Assembly: GCA_013076295.1 (NCBI GenBank)
Contig: RQOL01000780.1
Location: forward strand, 1-64,000
Length of the DNA stretch: 64,000 nucleotides
DNA from: Sanderia malayensis
Taxonomy: Eukaryota; Cnidaria; Scyphozoa; Semaeostomeae; Pelagiidae
Reading direction: 5' to 3'
Made by a program: the position numbers and the translations under genes. The notes beneath the pieces were generated by a model, which worked only from the letters and a program-made list of their open reading frames with translations, was not told the origin of the DNA and did not search any database. Each line of letters opens with the position of its first letter. Position 1 is the first letter of the stretch. This document shows positions 30,583 through 40,984 of the stretch, in pieces.

Positions 30583-31220
30583 TCACTGATAACTTCCTCT
30601 TAGACTTCTTAAATAACATCCGATATCTGAAGCCAACCAACCCTTCACTTACACAATTCCAACATGGCCTTGTTCTGTGTGACACAGAAGTTACCACACA
30701 TATCATACTTTACATACACGAAATTTTCAACTCATCTTTTTTTAACTATCTCAAACAAAGCCTCTAAATTCATTAGCGAGACAATCATTCCAAACCAAAC
30801 ATCCCGACCACCCATTAAAACCCTTCCCTGTACAAAAGACCGTGATGTTACCAAAAATTTTCCACGGACTAGCTGTGATGTTACTCGAAAATCGAGATAG
30901 AAATATTGTGAATTTACAGATCTGTGCCATTCATTCCTATCAAGGAGCAACAATTATAGTAACACATCCTGAGGGACACGTTCTTCACATCTATCCCTTG
31001 ACTAATCCCATTGATGGCACAATTTATTATCCCTTTACCCCAGCATACTCTTGTGCAATCGCTAAAATACAAGGACAGACTTTGGCAAATATCATTATTT
31101 GGATAGACATATCAAAAACCCCACCGGGTACATGCAATGTTGCTTTATCCAGATGGCGACGTTTGGAGAATTTACTGCTCTTGACTAGATTACAACAGCA
31201 ACATTTCAACTTTGTTTAGA
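30583..31220 (+). pseudogene. Rep/helicase element, copy 1: PIF1 helicase 3' half
   Basis: Homology to copy 0 starts abruptly at AATCACTGATAACTTCC (equivalent to about 11,143) and runs to the end of the gene. LPCTKDRDVTK, LLENRDRNIVNLQICAI, PAYSCAIAKIQGQTL and VALSRWRRLENLLLLTRL are preserved. There are three frames. The join to the TRAF cassette at about 30,583 is a rearrangement breakpoint next to a TATACGAATATATACGA repeat. Confidence 0.85.
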
Positions 31221-31418
31221 TGGTACATTCCACTTCATAATTTCGAACATTTTTATTCTACGCATTCCTTCTTACATCCTGTATTTATTAATTCCTTCAT
31301 GCAATAGAGACTGTGTTCGTTTGAATTCAATTCAAAACATCAACAGCATGACATGTTTTTTTAGGAAACATTTGCAACATTTGTGAAAAGCTTTAACCCA
31401 CCCTCCCTCTTAAGATGC
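31221..31418 (+). other. 3' tail of Rep/helicase element copy 1
   Basis: Paralogous to 11,805-11,980. It ends at CCCACCCTCCCTCTTAAGAT next to 28S homology, lacking the second hairpin arm and about 110 bp present in copy 0. Confidence 0.65.
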
Positions 31419-32692
31419 TGACACTTCTAGCTTAAAACTCGTAAAGACTAAAGGATCGATAGGCCATGCTTTCAGAGTTTGTATTCATACTGAAAATCAA
31501 AATCAAGTGAGCTTTTACCCTTGAGCAAAATCAAGTGAGCTTTTACATGAGATTCCCGTTCTCATTGAGCTCACCTTAGGACACCTGCGTTATCACTTAA
31601 CAGATGTGCCGCCCCAAACAAACTCCCCCCCTGATAGTGTCTTCAGCACAGATTGACCTGCCAACAAGGCCTTAATGCCAGAAAGTTGACCGTGAAGCCC
31701 GCTTCCGTTCAACCAAATAAGTAAAAAAACGATAAGAGTAGTGGTATATCACTGTTGCTTTGCTGCTCCACACTTATCCTACACCTCTCATGTCTCTTCA
31801 CAGAATCAGACTAGAGTCAAGCTCAACAGGCTCCTCTTACCCAGCTGATTTTGCCCAGCCCGTTCCCTTGGATGTGGTTTCGCTAGACAGTACATAGGGA
31901 CAGTGGGATTCTTGTTAATCTATCCATGTGCGTCAGTAATTAGATGACAAGGCAATTGGCTACCTTAAGAGTGTCATAGTTACTCCCGCTGTTTGCCTGC
32001 GTTTGGATCAATTTCTGGACCAACAACCGAGGGGCATCGTGTGAGTACATGACTCGAAGCAGTTCCGATGCACTGCAAGCAGTCCGCCATGCTTGACATG
32101 ACATCAAGGAAAGGGCGCCAGCCCCACCGAAGCAGAGCATGCACCCCTCTCCTCTGCCCCGTCCGAGCAGGAATCGTCTTTTGGCCTATATCAGCAGGTG
32201 CAGAGACACTCACCTACCTTCCCCATGTCACTCAAAACTGAGCAGCCGTTGACGTTGAGGCCAGGCCGAGCAGCGACGGTCCATGTGGATCCGCACGTCT
32301 GACTCAGTGGCTGCCTGAATCTCACCGGAGCATTGATAAATGCATCCGTTTCCCCTCTAACGGTTTCACACCCTTTTTAACTCTCTTTTCAAAGTTTGTG
32401 TCTCGTGCCAATATTTAGCTTTAGGTGGAGTTTACCACCAATTTTGGGCTGCATTCCGAAGCAACCAGAGTCAAGGCAAGCATATTGTTTGGCAGCCTTT
32501 CCCACGGAGAACGGGATGGTCACCCTCTCTGATGTGCTCTTCCAAGCAACTTGGACAGGACAGGTCCACCGGAAAAACGCTTCTCGAGACTACAATTCGC
32601 CATTGCAAGCAACAGAGATTTCAAGCTTGAGCTATTCCCACTTCACTCGATGTTACTGAGGGAATCCTTGTTAGTTTTTTTCCTCCGCTTAT
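31419..32692 (-). pseudogene. 28S rRNA 5'-half remnant, copy 2 (reaches 28S 5' end)
   Basis: The + strand starts TGACACTTCTAGCTTAAAAC, follows the same antisense 28S order as 12,110-13,350 and shares its internal deletion. It goes further, to TTGAGCTATTCCCACTTCAC, GGAATCCTTGTTAG and TCCTCCGCTTA, the conserved 28S 5' end. About 55 bp around TTCATCGTTCCCTCACGG present in copy 1 are missing here. Pseudogene. Confidence 0.88.
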
Positions 32693-33327
32693 AGTCCAGT
32701 AGAGATATGTATATGCTGGACTATAAGTATGTATAGTATAAGTATAAGTAATAAATATGCCATAACCCTAAACTAATTGCAACGCAAGCTCCAGATACGA
32801 TAATGTGCTGGTCAAAGGCCTTCCTACAGCAGAAAAAAGTCCCCAAAAATCGCACTTGTGGAAGAGCCCTAAAATCGAGTCAAAAGTCGGAAGCCCGATT
32901 GATGACGTCACAAGTGTGCGATTTAAAAATTCCCAACTGATTTCATTTCGAAACTCCCAACTGATTCCCAAACTGATTCGGTGTAATGTGTAATAGACCT
33001 TCAGCTATTTAAAAAGAATGTGAGTCAAACAATATTTGATACATTTTGCAGAATTTTTGAATGTGCACAATAGTAATAGAAGCCCTAGCAATTCTCAATG
33101 GAATCTTTCACATAACAATATATAAAACTTCTCTCATCAATCCAGACTAAACACTCTATTGTTGGGCAAACTGTTAAAAAAAGAACTTCTCCCGGTGTTG
33201 GTTTTGAAATAAAACGATGCGATGATCGAAATAGTTCCTCTGTGGAATTCAGTCGTAAACAGCACAATCTGCTTTAAATGCGAAGAGAGCAGCATGGCAG
33301 TTGTTGTGAAATTATGCAGAGAGTAAA
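32693..33327. other. possible ITS2 remnant then unassigned sequence
   Basis: Immediately beyond the 28S 5' end, position would predict ITS2. An imperfect inverted repeat, TATAGTCCAGTAGAGATATG.. and CTGGACTATAAG, is at 32,690-32,730. After about 32,760 nothing is recognised until the PIN-like gene. Confidence 0.35.
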
Positions 33328-34310
33328 ATGGAATGTATTATTTGCAAAAAGATAATATCACAATCATCTGAAAGTGCAGTTTTATATGAAAAAGGAGTGG
33401 CAAGTATCAACTCTGCTAGCCTCCAACGATGTGATTCAATAACCGCAGTCGCCAGAGAATCTGTTCATACTGCATGTCACAAGGAGTATACTAATCAAAG
33501 AAACATAGATGCTTCAAGAAAACAGCAATCGCACCCTACCGAAAAAGGCGTTCTTCGCTCAGAAGCAACTCAGTTTGATTTCAAGATACACTGTTTTTTT
33601 TGTGGCGAAGGTGACAGAAGCGACAGAAAAAGGAAGAATTTTGAATTAACCCCAGTTAGAACATTCGACTTTCAGAAGACAGTGGAGCAAATTTGCCAGG
33701 ACAGAAATGATGTCTGGGCCGTCAAAGTCAATAATAGAGTAAAGACAGCCATTGATCTACATGCAGCAGATGCCGTGTACCATGAGCAGTGCAGTGTGAA
33801 TTTTCGCACAGGTAAGACGATAAATCAGTAGCCCTTCAACTTATTGAGAGAAATTTGAAAACTATTTTCAAAATTATTGCAAAACCGCTGATGGTCTTTT
33901 TTCCTTTTATCTGCACAGGTAAGGATATACCATCATATTTTGCTGCCAGACAAGGGACAATTCCCGCTAAGAAAGTAAGACGAAGAAGACCGTTGGAGGA
34001 GGAAACGATCCAGGCTTTTGAAAGAGTTATTCAGTATTTCGAGGAAAATGACAAGGAGCAATTGACTATCCAATGTTTGGCAGAGAAGATGGAAGAATTT
34101 TTAGCAAATTCAGAAAGTGAGCCATATAGCACTTTGCACATGAAAAAAAGATTAATTGAAAGATTTGGCAAGGATGTAGTTATCGCAGAGATAAATGGAA
34201 GAGCAGACGTTGTGACGATGAGACCAACAGCCAGGGTTCGCTGTTTCTTTAGCTACAGTTTGATATATTTTTTATTACAGATTGAGTTTAAAATTTCCAG
34301 GATGGGTTAG
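33328..34310 (+). pseudogene. PIN/XPG-like + CXC family protein, 5' exons
   Basis: Exon 1 is 33,328-33,811, starting MECIICKKIISQSSESAVLY with Cys/His pairs suggesting a zinc-binding N-terminus (IHCFFCGEGDRSDRKR, YHEQCSVNFRTG). A 107-bp GT-AG intron (33,812-33,918) leads in frame to KDIPSYFAARQ, KVRRRRPLEEETIQAFERVI and MKKRLIERFGKDVVIAEING. This is the front part of a large unnamed protein family that I know as repeated many times in cnidarian and mollusc genomes. Its 3' part resumes at 39,530 after the nested insertions. The intervening ~190 or more residues are missing, so it is dead. Confidence 0.6.
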
Positions 34311-34469
34311 GTTTTTGAAAGTAACTATTTTTTTCAAACTTCAAACTTCACACTGAAATTATCAACTTTCAGAAACGGCTTTCAGGGAGCAGCATGGGCG
34401 CGGGGCTGTCGCTTGCTATGGGGGAAGGTTTGACCTCCCACCTTTACTTTCTTTAGAAATATTACATCA

Positions 34470-34717
34470 TAGTATGTATAGTAAGGTATGTATAGTAGCG
34501 TATTTATAGTAGCGTATTTATAGTAGGGTATGCATAGTAGGGTATGTATAGTAGGGTATGTATGGTAGGGTATGTATAGTAGGGTATGTATAGTAGGGTA
34601 TGTATAGTAGGGTATGTATAGTAGGGTATGTATTGCAGGGTATGTATTGTAGGGGATGTATTGTAGGGTATGTATTGTAGGGTATGTATTGTAGGGTATG
34701 TATTGTAGGGTATGTAT
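34470..34717. repeat. GGGTATGTATTGTA minisatellite, left half
   Basis: About 14-15 bp units, GTAGGGTATGTATAGTAGGG type, run directly into the ISL2EU left terminus. Confidence 0.95.
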
Positions 34718-34888
34718 AAGCCAATTCGGAGTTTCGGAAGCGCATGCGCAAAAGTGCAATCTTCTGGGGATCTGGGACCGATTCGGGATAAATTTGCACT
34801 TCGCGTCGGCCTATTCTTTGCGTTTACAGCGTTCACTGACATATTTTCTTGTATTTGGCTGTATTTTACCGTATTTTGAAGCAATTAA

Positions 34889-36956
34889 ATGGCAGAAAAA
34901 ACAACAAGAACTCTCCAAGATTTTAAACGTTGGAAAGTGCCGGAACTTAAAGGCTATCTTCGCGATCGTGGGTTGAAGATTTCTGGAACCAAAGAAGAAC
35001 TGACGGCTTTGGCCTACGGAGCGGATCAAATGAATGTCCCAGTGAAAATAACTGCAGACGAAGATAGGAAAAGAAAGAGAGAATCGTACGAAGCGTTGCT
35101 CGTTGTTAATGATTGCCGACTTCCTGATCCATTGGCCTTGTCCAGCGAAAACTCTTTACTAGGGACACCATGGCTAGACGAGAAAGCTGGTATGTGCAAA
35201 TGGCCCCCTGTTTTCCAAATCCAGATCGCCGAGTTCCTGCTCACTGCTGATCAATCAATTGGCCTGGGAAAACGATTATTGAGCGACTACAAAGAAGGAA
35301 AGGCATATAGCTATTTCGACTCTGGGTGGTTAAAGGAGATTTACTACAACGAAATCAGCCCCAACAGCAACTATTGCTTCCTGAAGTCAGAATCCACGCC
35401 ATCCCAGGGAATCAATAACATTCCTCACAAGATTTGGGTTGCAATTGAGAAAAAATCTGGAACAGTAAAGTCTGCATATTGCACCTGTTTTGCAGGGTGA
35501 GAATCCTTTTTCTGTAGGCTATATTTTAACTAACGGCTCAGTCATATAATAGATTTTGTCCCCATTTAGTGTCATTTCAACAGCCATGATGCTGAGAAAA
35601 TATGTTCATCATTTCCCACGTCCCCTTCATTGCTCAAGGGGAGCCGTGAGCGCCCTCCTAAAACTTTAACTTTCATGAAAATCGCCCTCCTTCTGCTTTT
35701 CTTTGCTGACTTTGCTTATGATGTTATTTTTTCTTTGCAGACTTGGATCAACTTGCAATCACATTGCTGCCATATTATTTAAAGTTGAACATGCATGGAC
35801 AAATGGATGGGTACAGGATTCTTCATGTACATCAATGCCATGTTCTTGGAACAAGTATGGCAAAAACAAGACAAAAATTGAGCCCAAAACAGTAAGTGAT
35901 ATGACAATCAGAAAGCCACATTATAAAAAGAAAGGTGAAAAATCAGCAATAAATCCTCCAGCAAAACAGCTGTTTCAACCACAGAAAACAAAGTCCAATG
36001 ATGAACCCAACATTCACAGTCTGGCGCATACCCTGTATGCCAATGATCCCAATGCCTGTGGTTTTCAATATGTAGAAATCCCATCTGAAAGAAATTTTTT
36101 GCCATCTGATGATGTAAATGTAGAGTTTCATATTGAAATTGAAGCCTCAGTACCAGTGCCAGATCCAGTTTTAGATATTGCGAAAACTTTGGGGGATGAA
36201 CAAGAACTTGTTAAAGCTTTAAAAAATTTCACAAGCCGTGAGGTAGAGGCAATAGAGAGAGCAACACAGGGGCAAAATAGCAACGAAGCTTGGAAGCTAC
36301 AACGCACAGGCAGGATCACTGCTTCTATGTCACATCATGTTATGACAAAGGTACAATCACTTAATCGTGCCACTAAAAATAGTGCAAACTGCACTTCTTT
36401 ATTGCAGTCCATATGCAGACCATCCTCATCAAGCAAGAGCATTCCTGCTTGCAGGTATGGCAATCAAATGGAAAATGAGGCAAGGGAAAATTATAAAAAA
36501 ATTGCAAAAAAAATACACAAGAATCTGCAGGTGCATTCTTGTGGCATGTTTGTAATATTTGATGCGGCTTACATTGGTGCAAGTCCTGATGGAGTTGTGG
36601 AATGCAACTGTTGCAATAAAGGACTTTTAGAAATAAAATGCCCATTCAAGATCGCCCATGAAGCACCGAGTGTAAGCAATCTCAGTTACATTCACACAAA
36701 AGAGGACGGCGCTGTAGAGCTATCAAGAAGTCATCCCTATTATAGCCAAATGCAGCATCAGATGGGTGTGACGAAGTTACCATGGTGTGATTTCTTTGTT
36801 TATACAAGACATGGACATTACCTACAAAGGGTGCTTTTTGATCAAGAAAGATGGATTAAACTTAAAGATGCAGCTGACTCTTTCTTCACAAATTTTGTTG
36901 CCACAGAACTGATATCTTTGTCAAAGGATTCTGAATTTGCTAATACTGATATGTAA
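34889..36956 (+). CDS. SAP-SWIM-YqaJ nuclease of ISL2EU (two exons)
   Basis: Exon 1 is 34,889-35,496 and exon 2 is 35,741-36,956. The intron starts GTGAGAATCC, ends TTCTTTGCAG and keeps the frame (CFAG then LGSTCNH). The product is about 608 aa. Residues about 10-45 form a SAP DNA-binding domain (FKRWKVPELKGYLRDRGLKI). A SWIM zinc finger spans the splice junction (YCTC..STCNH). The C-terminal half is a YqaJ/lambda-exonuclease-type fold with WKLQRTGRITASM, GASPDGVVEC, LLEIKCPFK and YYSQMQHQMGV, holding the Asp, Glu-x-Lys and Gln motif residues. It probably processes DNA ends during transposition; that role is inference. Confidence 0.9.
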
Positions 36957-37075
36957 TGCTATCTTAAACTCAGTTTTTAAATATAAAACAACCTTACAGC
37001 TATAGAGAACATCTATCTTATCTTTATCTTGGTTTAGACGCATCTTGGTCATTCCAATACTAAACATATTTAATA

Positions 37076-38662
37076 CTACTCTGTTAAAGATGGCAATAAG
37101 TTACAAAGACTGCCACAAATCGTTAATATGTCATCAATATTGGGAAGTAATGTTATTGGCAGAGTATTTCTCAGTATTGAAAAGCGTTTCATTCGGCCTA
37201 TAGCCCTCTCTACATGGATTCGTGCGTTCGCAATTCTTTTGGTTTTTTTCACATTTTCTGTTCCCATTTGTTCTTTCCCTGAACTTGGAGGTGGAATGGC
37301 AAGCTTAGCACCTCTTAGGAGTAGGTCCTCTTTTATTGTGAAGCCACGGTCTGCCATGACCAAATCTCCTGGCTCTAAAAGATCTAAAAAGCCTGAGTCC
37401 TTTGTGATATGACGATCTGATGCTCTACCACCATAAGCTTTGGAAAGAAATGTAATCATACCATTTGGTGCAATTCCAACCAGGAATTTGATGGTGTTGT
37501 GGTGCTTATAGTCTGACCATGTCAAAGCCTGTATCTCCAGATCTCTTGATCTTTCAATGAAAACTTCGCTACAATCAATGGTGCATATTAATGATGGGTA
37601 TTTTTTCAGGGATTTCGGTAAAGACATTCTTACTTTTTCCTTGTCTGGCCAAAATATTAGAGGTTTAAGTTCTCTTGACAAGAATTTCAGCCATGTGTTA
37701 AAAATCTGAGAGACAACACCAGCACTTATGTCAAAAATGTCTGAAAGCAACTCATTGGAGATTCCTTGTCGTAGCTTTAACAAACAAAGTAGAAATTCAT
37801 CTCTGAAGGACAGTTTTCTCATTGGTCCACATTTTTTTGGAGAGTTCTTAAATTTTCTTGGCATCTTGGACACTAGGCATTTTTTCGCCCCAGACCAATA
37901 GATCATTTTCTTTGCTCTTTTCTGTAAATAGCTACATAGATCTTCAAACGTTTGTTTTGATGGTAACCCAGTATATGTTTTAACCTTGGAGTCAGTTTTA
38001 AGAAATCTAGCGGAAAGAGAATTATGTTGTTTTTGAATTTTTGACTGTATATTCAATTTACATGTGGCTTCATCAAGTAGAAATTTTGAATGTTTGATTA
38101 TTGCTTCTTTCTCATTACAACCAATGCAATCACAGTTTTCCTTGCATTTACAGTGGTATAGATAATCATGATCCAAAGCATTGTTATTTGTTTTTTTCGT
38201 TGTATCTTCCGCCACTGCAGATAAACATGTATCATTTGCTATTATGCTCTTTGTTTGGCTTTCATTTTGTTTCAGTGACTTATCTTCAGTTTGTTTTCTT
38301 TTTCGTGGTGGACGTCTCTTTGGTTTGGGGATTTCGTCATTGTCTTGTTGTGGTTTTAGGTTGATGGATGGATTTGGATATAATTCAGTGGGCTTACCAT
38401 CAACAAAGTGACTTGAGCATATTCGCGAGTCCTCGCTTGCTTGCCAGTTCTTTCCAGTTACTGGATCTTTTCTATTTACTGCTTTGGTCCATTCTATACG
38501 ATTTTCAGGGTTAGCAAGCTCTGTTGGAAAAGGAAAAAGAGCAAATGGTGGAGGACATGGGCAATCACTATGCTGTATAGAGTGAGATCCACATACAGTT
38601 CTTTGCCATTTCTTCAGCTGATAAGTACTTTTGCTGCAGTGAACAAAAGCACAAATACGCAT
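37076..38662 (-). CDS. THAP-domain DDE transposase of ISL2EU
   Basis: The single open frame is 528 aa. Residues 1-105 are a THAP zinc finger (MRICAFVHCSK, IEWTKAVNR, SRICSSHFVDGKPTELYPNP) that would bind the termini. A Lys-rich linker (PKPKRRPPRKRKQ) and a small Cys cluster (HCKCKENCDCIGCNE) follow. The HTH part is LRQGISNELLSDIFDISAGV. The DDE_Tnp_4 nuclease shows ICTIDCSEVFIERS, DLVMADRGFTIKED and IHVERAIGRMKRF as the D, D and E positions. It starts about 400 bp from the right terminus and converges on the YqaJ gene with about 120 bp between stops. No defect is visible. Confidence 0.92.
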   Translation of the reverse strand: MRICAFVHCSKSTYQLKKWQRTVCGSHSIQHSDCPCPPPFALFPFPTELANPENRIEWTKAVNRKDPVTGKNWQASEDSRICSSHFVDGKPTELYPNPSINLKPQQDNDEIPKPKRRPPRKRKQTEDKSLKQNESQTKSIIANDTCLSAVAEDTTKKTNNNALDHDYLYHCKCKENCDCIGCNEKEAIIKHSKFLLDEATCKLNIQSKIQKQHNSLSARFLKTDSKVKTYTGLPSKQTFEDLCSYLQKRAKKMIYWSGAKKCLVSKMPRKFKNSPKKCGPMRKLSFRDEFLLCLLKLRQGISNELLSDIFDISAGVVSQIFNTWLKFLSRELKPLIFWPDKEKVRMSLPKSLKKYPSLICTIDCSEVFIERSRDLEIQALTWSDYKHHNTIKFLVGIAPNGMITFLSKAYGGRASDRHITKDSGFLDLLEPGDLVMADRGFTIKEDLLLRGAKLAIPPPSSGKEQMGTENVKKTKRIANARIHVERAIGRMKRFSILRNTLPITLLPNIDDILTICGSLCNLLPSLTE

Positions 38663-39062
38663 CTGAAAGAAAGAGAAATAGCTTTAAATATACAATTTAT
38701 TTAGAGCTTGAAATGTGAAACTTAAAAGGTAAATCCAAGTCGAGTTGTTATAAATTTTCTTCAACCGCGGCCATTTACGGCTAAATAGGCCTTATTAGGC
38801 CAAACTTCTTGGCTTCCGTCTTTTCGTGCTCATTTTGAAAATGCAAATTTTTGCGATTTATTATGTGGTACTGATGTGATAGTGTTTATAACATTAAAAA
38901 AATTAAGTATAAAAAATACCTATTCTTACCTCAGAAGTCTAGTTATTATATGAATCCAGCATCAATTCTCTAATCTCCACACTGCTTGCGTTGTTGCAAA
39001 ACAGAGTTATCCCGACTCGGTTCCAGACCCCAACGCAGCAATGGAACTCCGAATTGGCTTAT

Positions 39063-39417
39063 TGTGGGGTATGTCTTGTCGGGTATGTGTTGTATTGTAT
39101 GTATTGTAGGGTATGTATTGTAGGATATGAATTGTAGGGTATGTATTGTAGGGTAGGTATTGTAGGGTATGTATTGTGGAGTATGTATTGTAGGGTATGT
39201 ATTGTAGGGTATGTATTGTAGGGTATGTATTGTAGGATATGTATTGTAGGGTATGTATTGTAGGGTAGGTATTGTAGGGTATGTATTGTATGGTATGTAT
39301 TGTAGGGTATGTATGTAGGGTATGTATTGTAGGGTATGTATTGTAGGGTATGTATTGTAGGGTATGTATGTAGTATGTATGTATGTATGTATGTATGTAT
39401 GTATGTATGTATGGGCA
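39063..39417. repeat. GGGTATGTATTGTA minisatellite, right half
   Basis: This continues the array at 34,470-34,717 and ends in (GTAT)n before the Helitron-like module. Confidence 0.95.
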
Positions 39418-39524
39418 TGAGCGGTAGCGAATGCAGTGCGTGAAGCGCGCCAACCAGATAAAGCTTTTTTTACTTGACGGGCTGGGGCGAACCAACGAAG
39501 CGAGTGATGACCCCTAGTAATAGC

Positions 39525-40960
39525 AGAAAAGGCTTGCGAGAATTTAGAGATTGATGAAATGAAGCATGATTTGGAGCGCGTATTAAGCAAAGAACTTTCA
39601 GCTGAGGAAGCATGCAAGTCGCGTTTCATCGAAATTGTGAAGAAGAGGATAAATGAGGTGAAATCTACTGCCATAAAGTCTCGCACCGGAAAGCTCTGGT
39701 TACAGTACATGGAGATGATTGACATCCTGAGAACATTCATCAAAACAGAACGAACTGGAGAATGGGAATTACACTTGCAATGTGTTGAAGCTATGTTGCC
39801 ATATTTTGCGGCCTCTGGTCACAATTTTTACACAAAAAGTGCGAAAATCTATGTACAGGAAATGAAGAGGCTCAAAGAAAAATAATCTGCAGTTTACTCT
39901 GCGTTTGTCGAGAGTAAATGCAGAGTAAACTGAAGAGAAGATACTGAAAAGCAGTTATAGTTTTTGAGTCTGGTCCAGCACCAAAAGATGTGACTCATCA
40001 AAGAAGAACAGGCCAATCAACTGGAGTGGTAGTAAAGTTCAAGGAAGATATGCTCCTTGCAATAAAGAAAGAAATGTTTCTGGCAAACAAAGGGAACAAG
40101 CAGCGATTCATAAACATGCTGGGCAAAAGCTGGAAGAAGAAGGATGTGAAGTCCAGTATTCAGAGGGTGATGCTGATTTTGATATCGTAAAGATGGCCGT
40201 TGAAGTATCAGCCAATGTCAACACAGTCGTTGTAAGAGAAGACACCGATCTGCTGATTCTTCTTCTGTATCATGCAAAGGAGAACACAAATCAAGTCTTC
40301 TTCTGTCCTGAGCAAAAGCAAAATGCCAAGAAGAAGAATAAAGTATGGGATATTCAGTTGTGCGAACGCATTCTCGGATCAAAGATATGTCAATGCATCC
40401 TGTTTCTTCATGCCTTTCTAGGGTGTGATACCACATCCAGTATCTTTGGCATTGGCAAGGGTTTGTCAATAATAGCTTTCAATAAATCCGACCAGTTTCA
40501 GCAATGTGCAAGCATTTTCTGCGATGAATCTTCTTTGAAGGAGCAGGTTTGTGAAGCTGGCGAGAAGGCATTGATTACAATGTACAACTCGTCTCAGCAA
40601 AGACACAAATTAGACCAGAAGCGCTCCCACCTACATCAGCGGCAGCAAAATATCACAGCATGCGTGTTTACTGTCAAGTAATGATGTGGAAAGGCAGAGA
40701 AATAGATCCAAGAAAATGGGGATGTTGGTGGGAGCTGTATCAATGATGCAATGATTCCTCGTCACACTGATCTTGCTTGTGCACCAGAAGAGCTATTGAA
40801 TCTGATATCCTGCCAATGCAAGAAAGGGTGCACAAACATGAGATGTTCCTGGAAGAAGAATGGCCTTGCATGTTCATTTGCATGTGGAGAATGCCGTGGG
40901 GTTAGCTGTGAGAATTCAATGCAAAGTCTCTGTGTGAGCCCGACAGGACTGCTGCCTGTC
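39525..40960 (+). pseudogene. PIN/XPG-like + CXC family protein, 3' part
   Basis: Pieces in order: LERVLSKELSAEEACKSRF and KLWLQYMEMIDILRTFIKT (39,559-39,885); MTHQRRTGQSTGVVVKFKED and KQRFINML (39,990-40,125), then a frameshift; EGCEVQYSEGDADFDIVKMA and VVVREDTDLLILLLYHA; LFLHAFLGCDTTSSIFGIGK; and finally LISCQCKKGCTNMRCSWKKN with SFACGECRGVSCENS. The acidic pairs (DADFD, EDTDLL) and the GCDTTS..G.GKG turn resemble the PIN/XPG (FEN1-like) nuclease fold. The Cys motif is CXC/CRC-like. Frameshifts and stops show it is dead. 18S homology begins 25 bp further on. Confidence 0.6.
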
Positions 40961-40984
40961 ATTCAAGGCTGGACGGGTCGGACC

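Larger units (their letters stand above)
34718..39060. mobile_element. complete ISL2EU-type DNA transposon
   Basis: Termini AAGCCAATTCGGAGTT (34,718) and AACTCCGAATTGGCTT (ending 39,060) are a perfect 16-bp inverted repeat. A second matching block lies about 45 bp inward (TCTGGGACCGATTCGGGATAA versus TCTGGAACCGAGTCGGGATAA). It is flanked by AT at 34,716-34,717 and 39,061-39,062. It encodes a SAP-SWIM-YqaJ nuclease (+) and a THAP-DDE transposase (-), converging. From family knowledge, a THAP-type transposase plus a YqaJ nuclease with a 2-bp AT duplication identifies ISL2EU. Both genes are open, so the element may be recently active. It landed inside a minisatellite. Confidence 0.9.
34440..39517 (+). 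mobile_element. Helitron-like nonautonomous element with minisatellite, split by ISL2EU
   Basis: The right end carries module GGGCATGAGCGGTAGCGAAT..GCGCGCCAACCAGATAAAGC..GGCGAACCAACGAAGCGAGTG and closes ATGACCCCTAG (39,517) before T, as in the other copies. Its interior is a ~14-bp minisatellite (GGGTATGTATTGTA) now in two halves: about 34,470-34,717 and 39,061-39,417. The left end is uncertain, somewhere in 34,310-34,470. It separates the two halves of the PIN-like gene. Confidence 0.55.

Noticed and set aside
34382..34884. Thr/Tyr/Pro-rich ORFs (YIPYNTYPTIHTL type), also at 38,970-39,743
   Set aside because: These are translations of the GGGTATGTATTGTA minisatellite.
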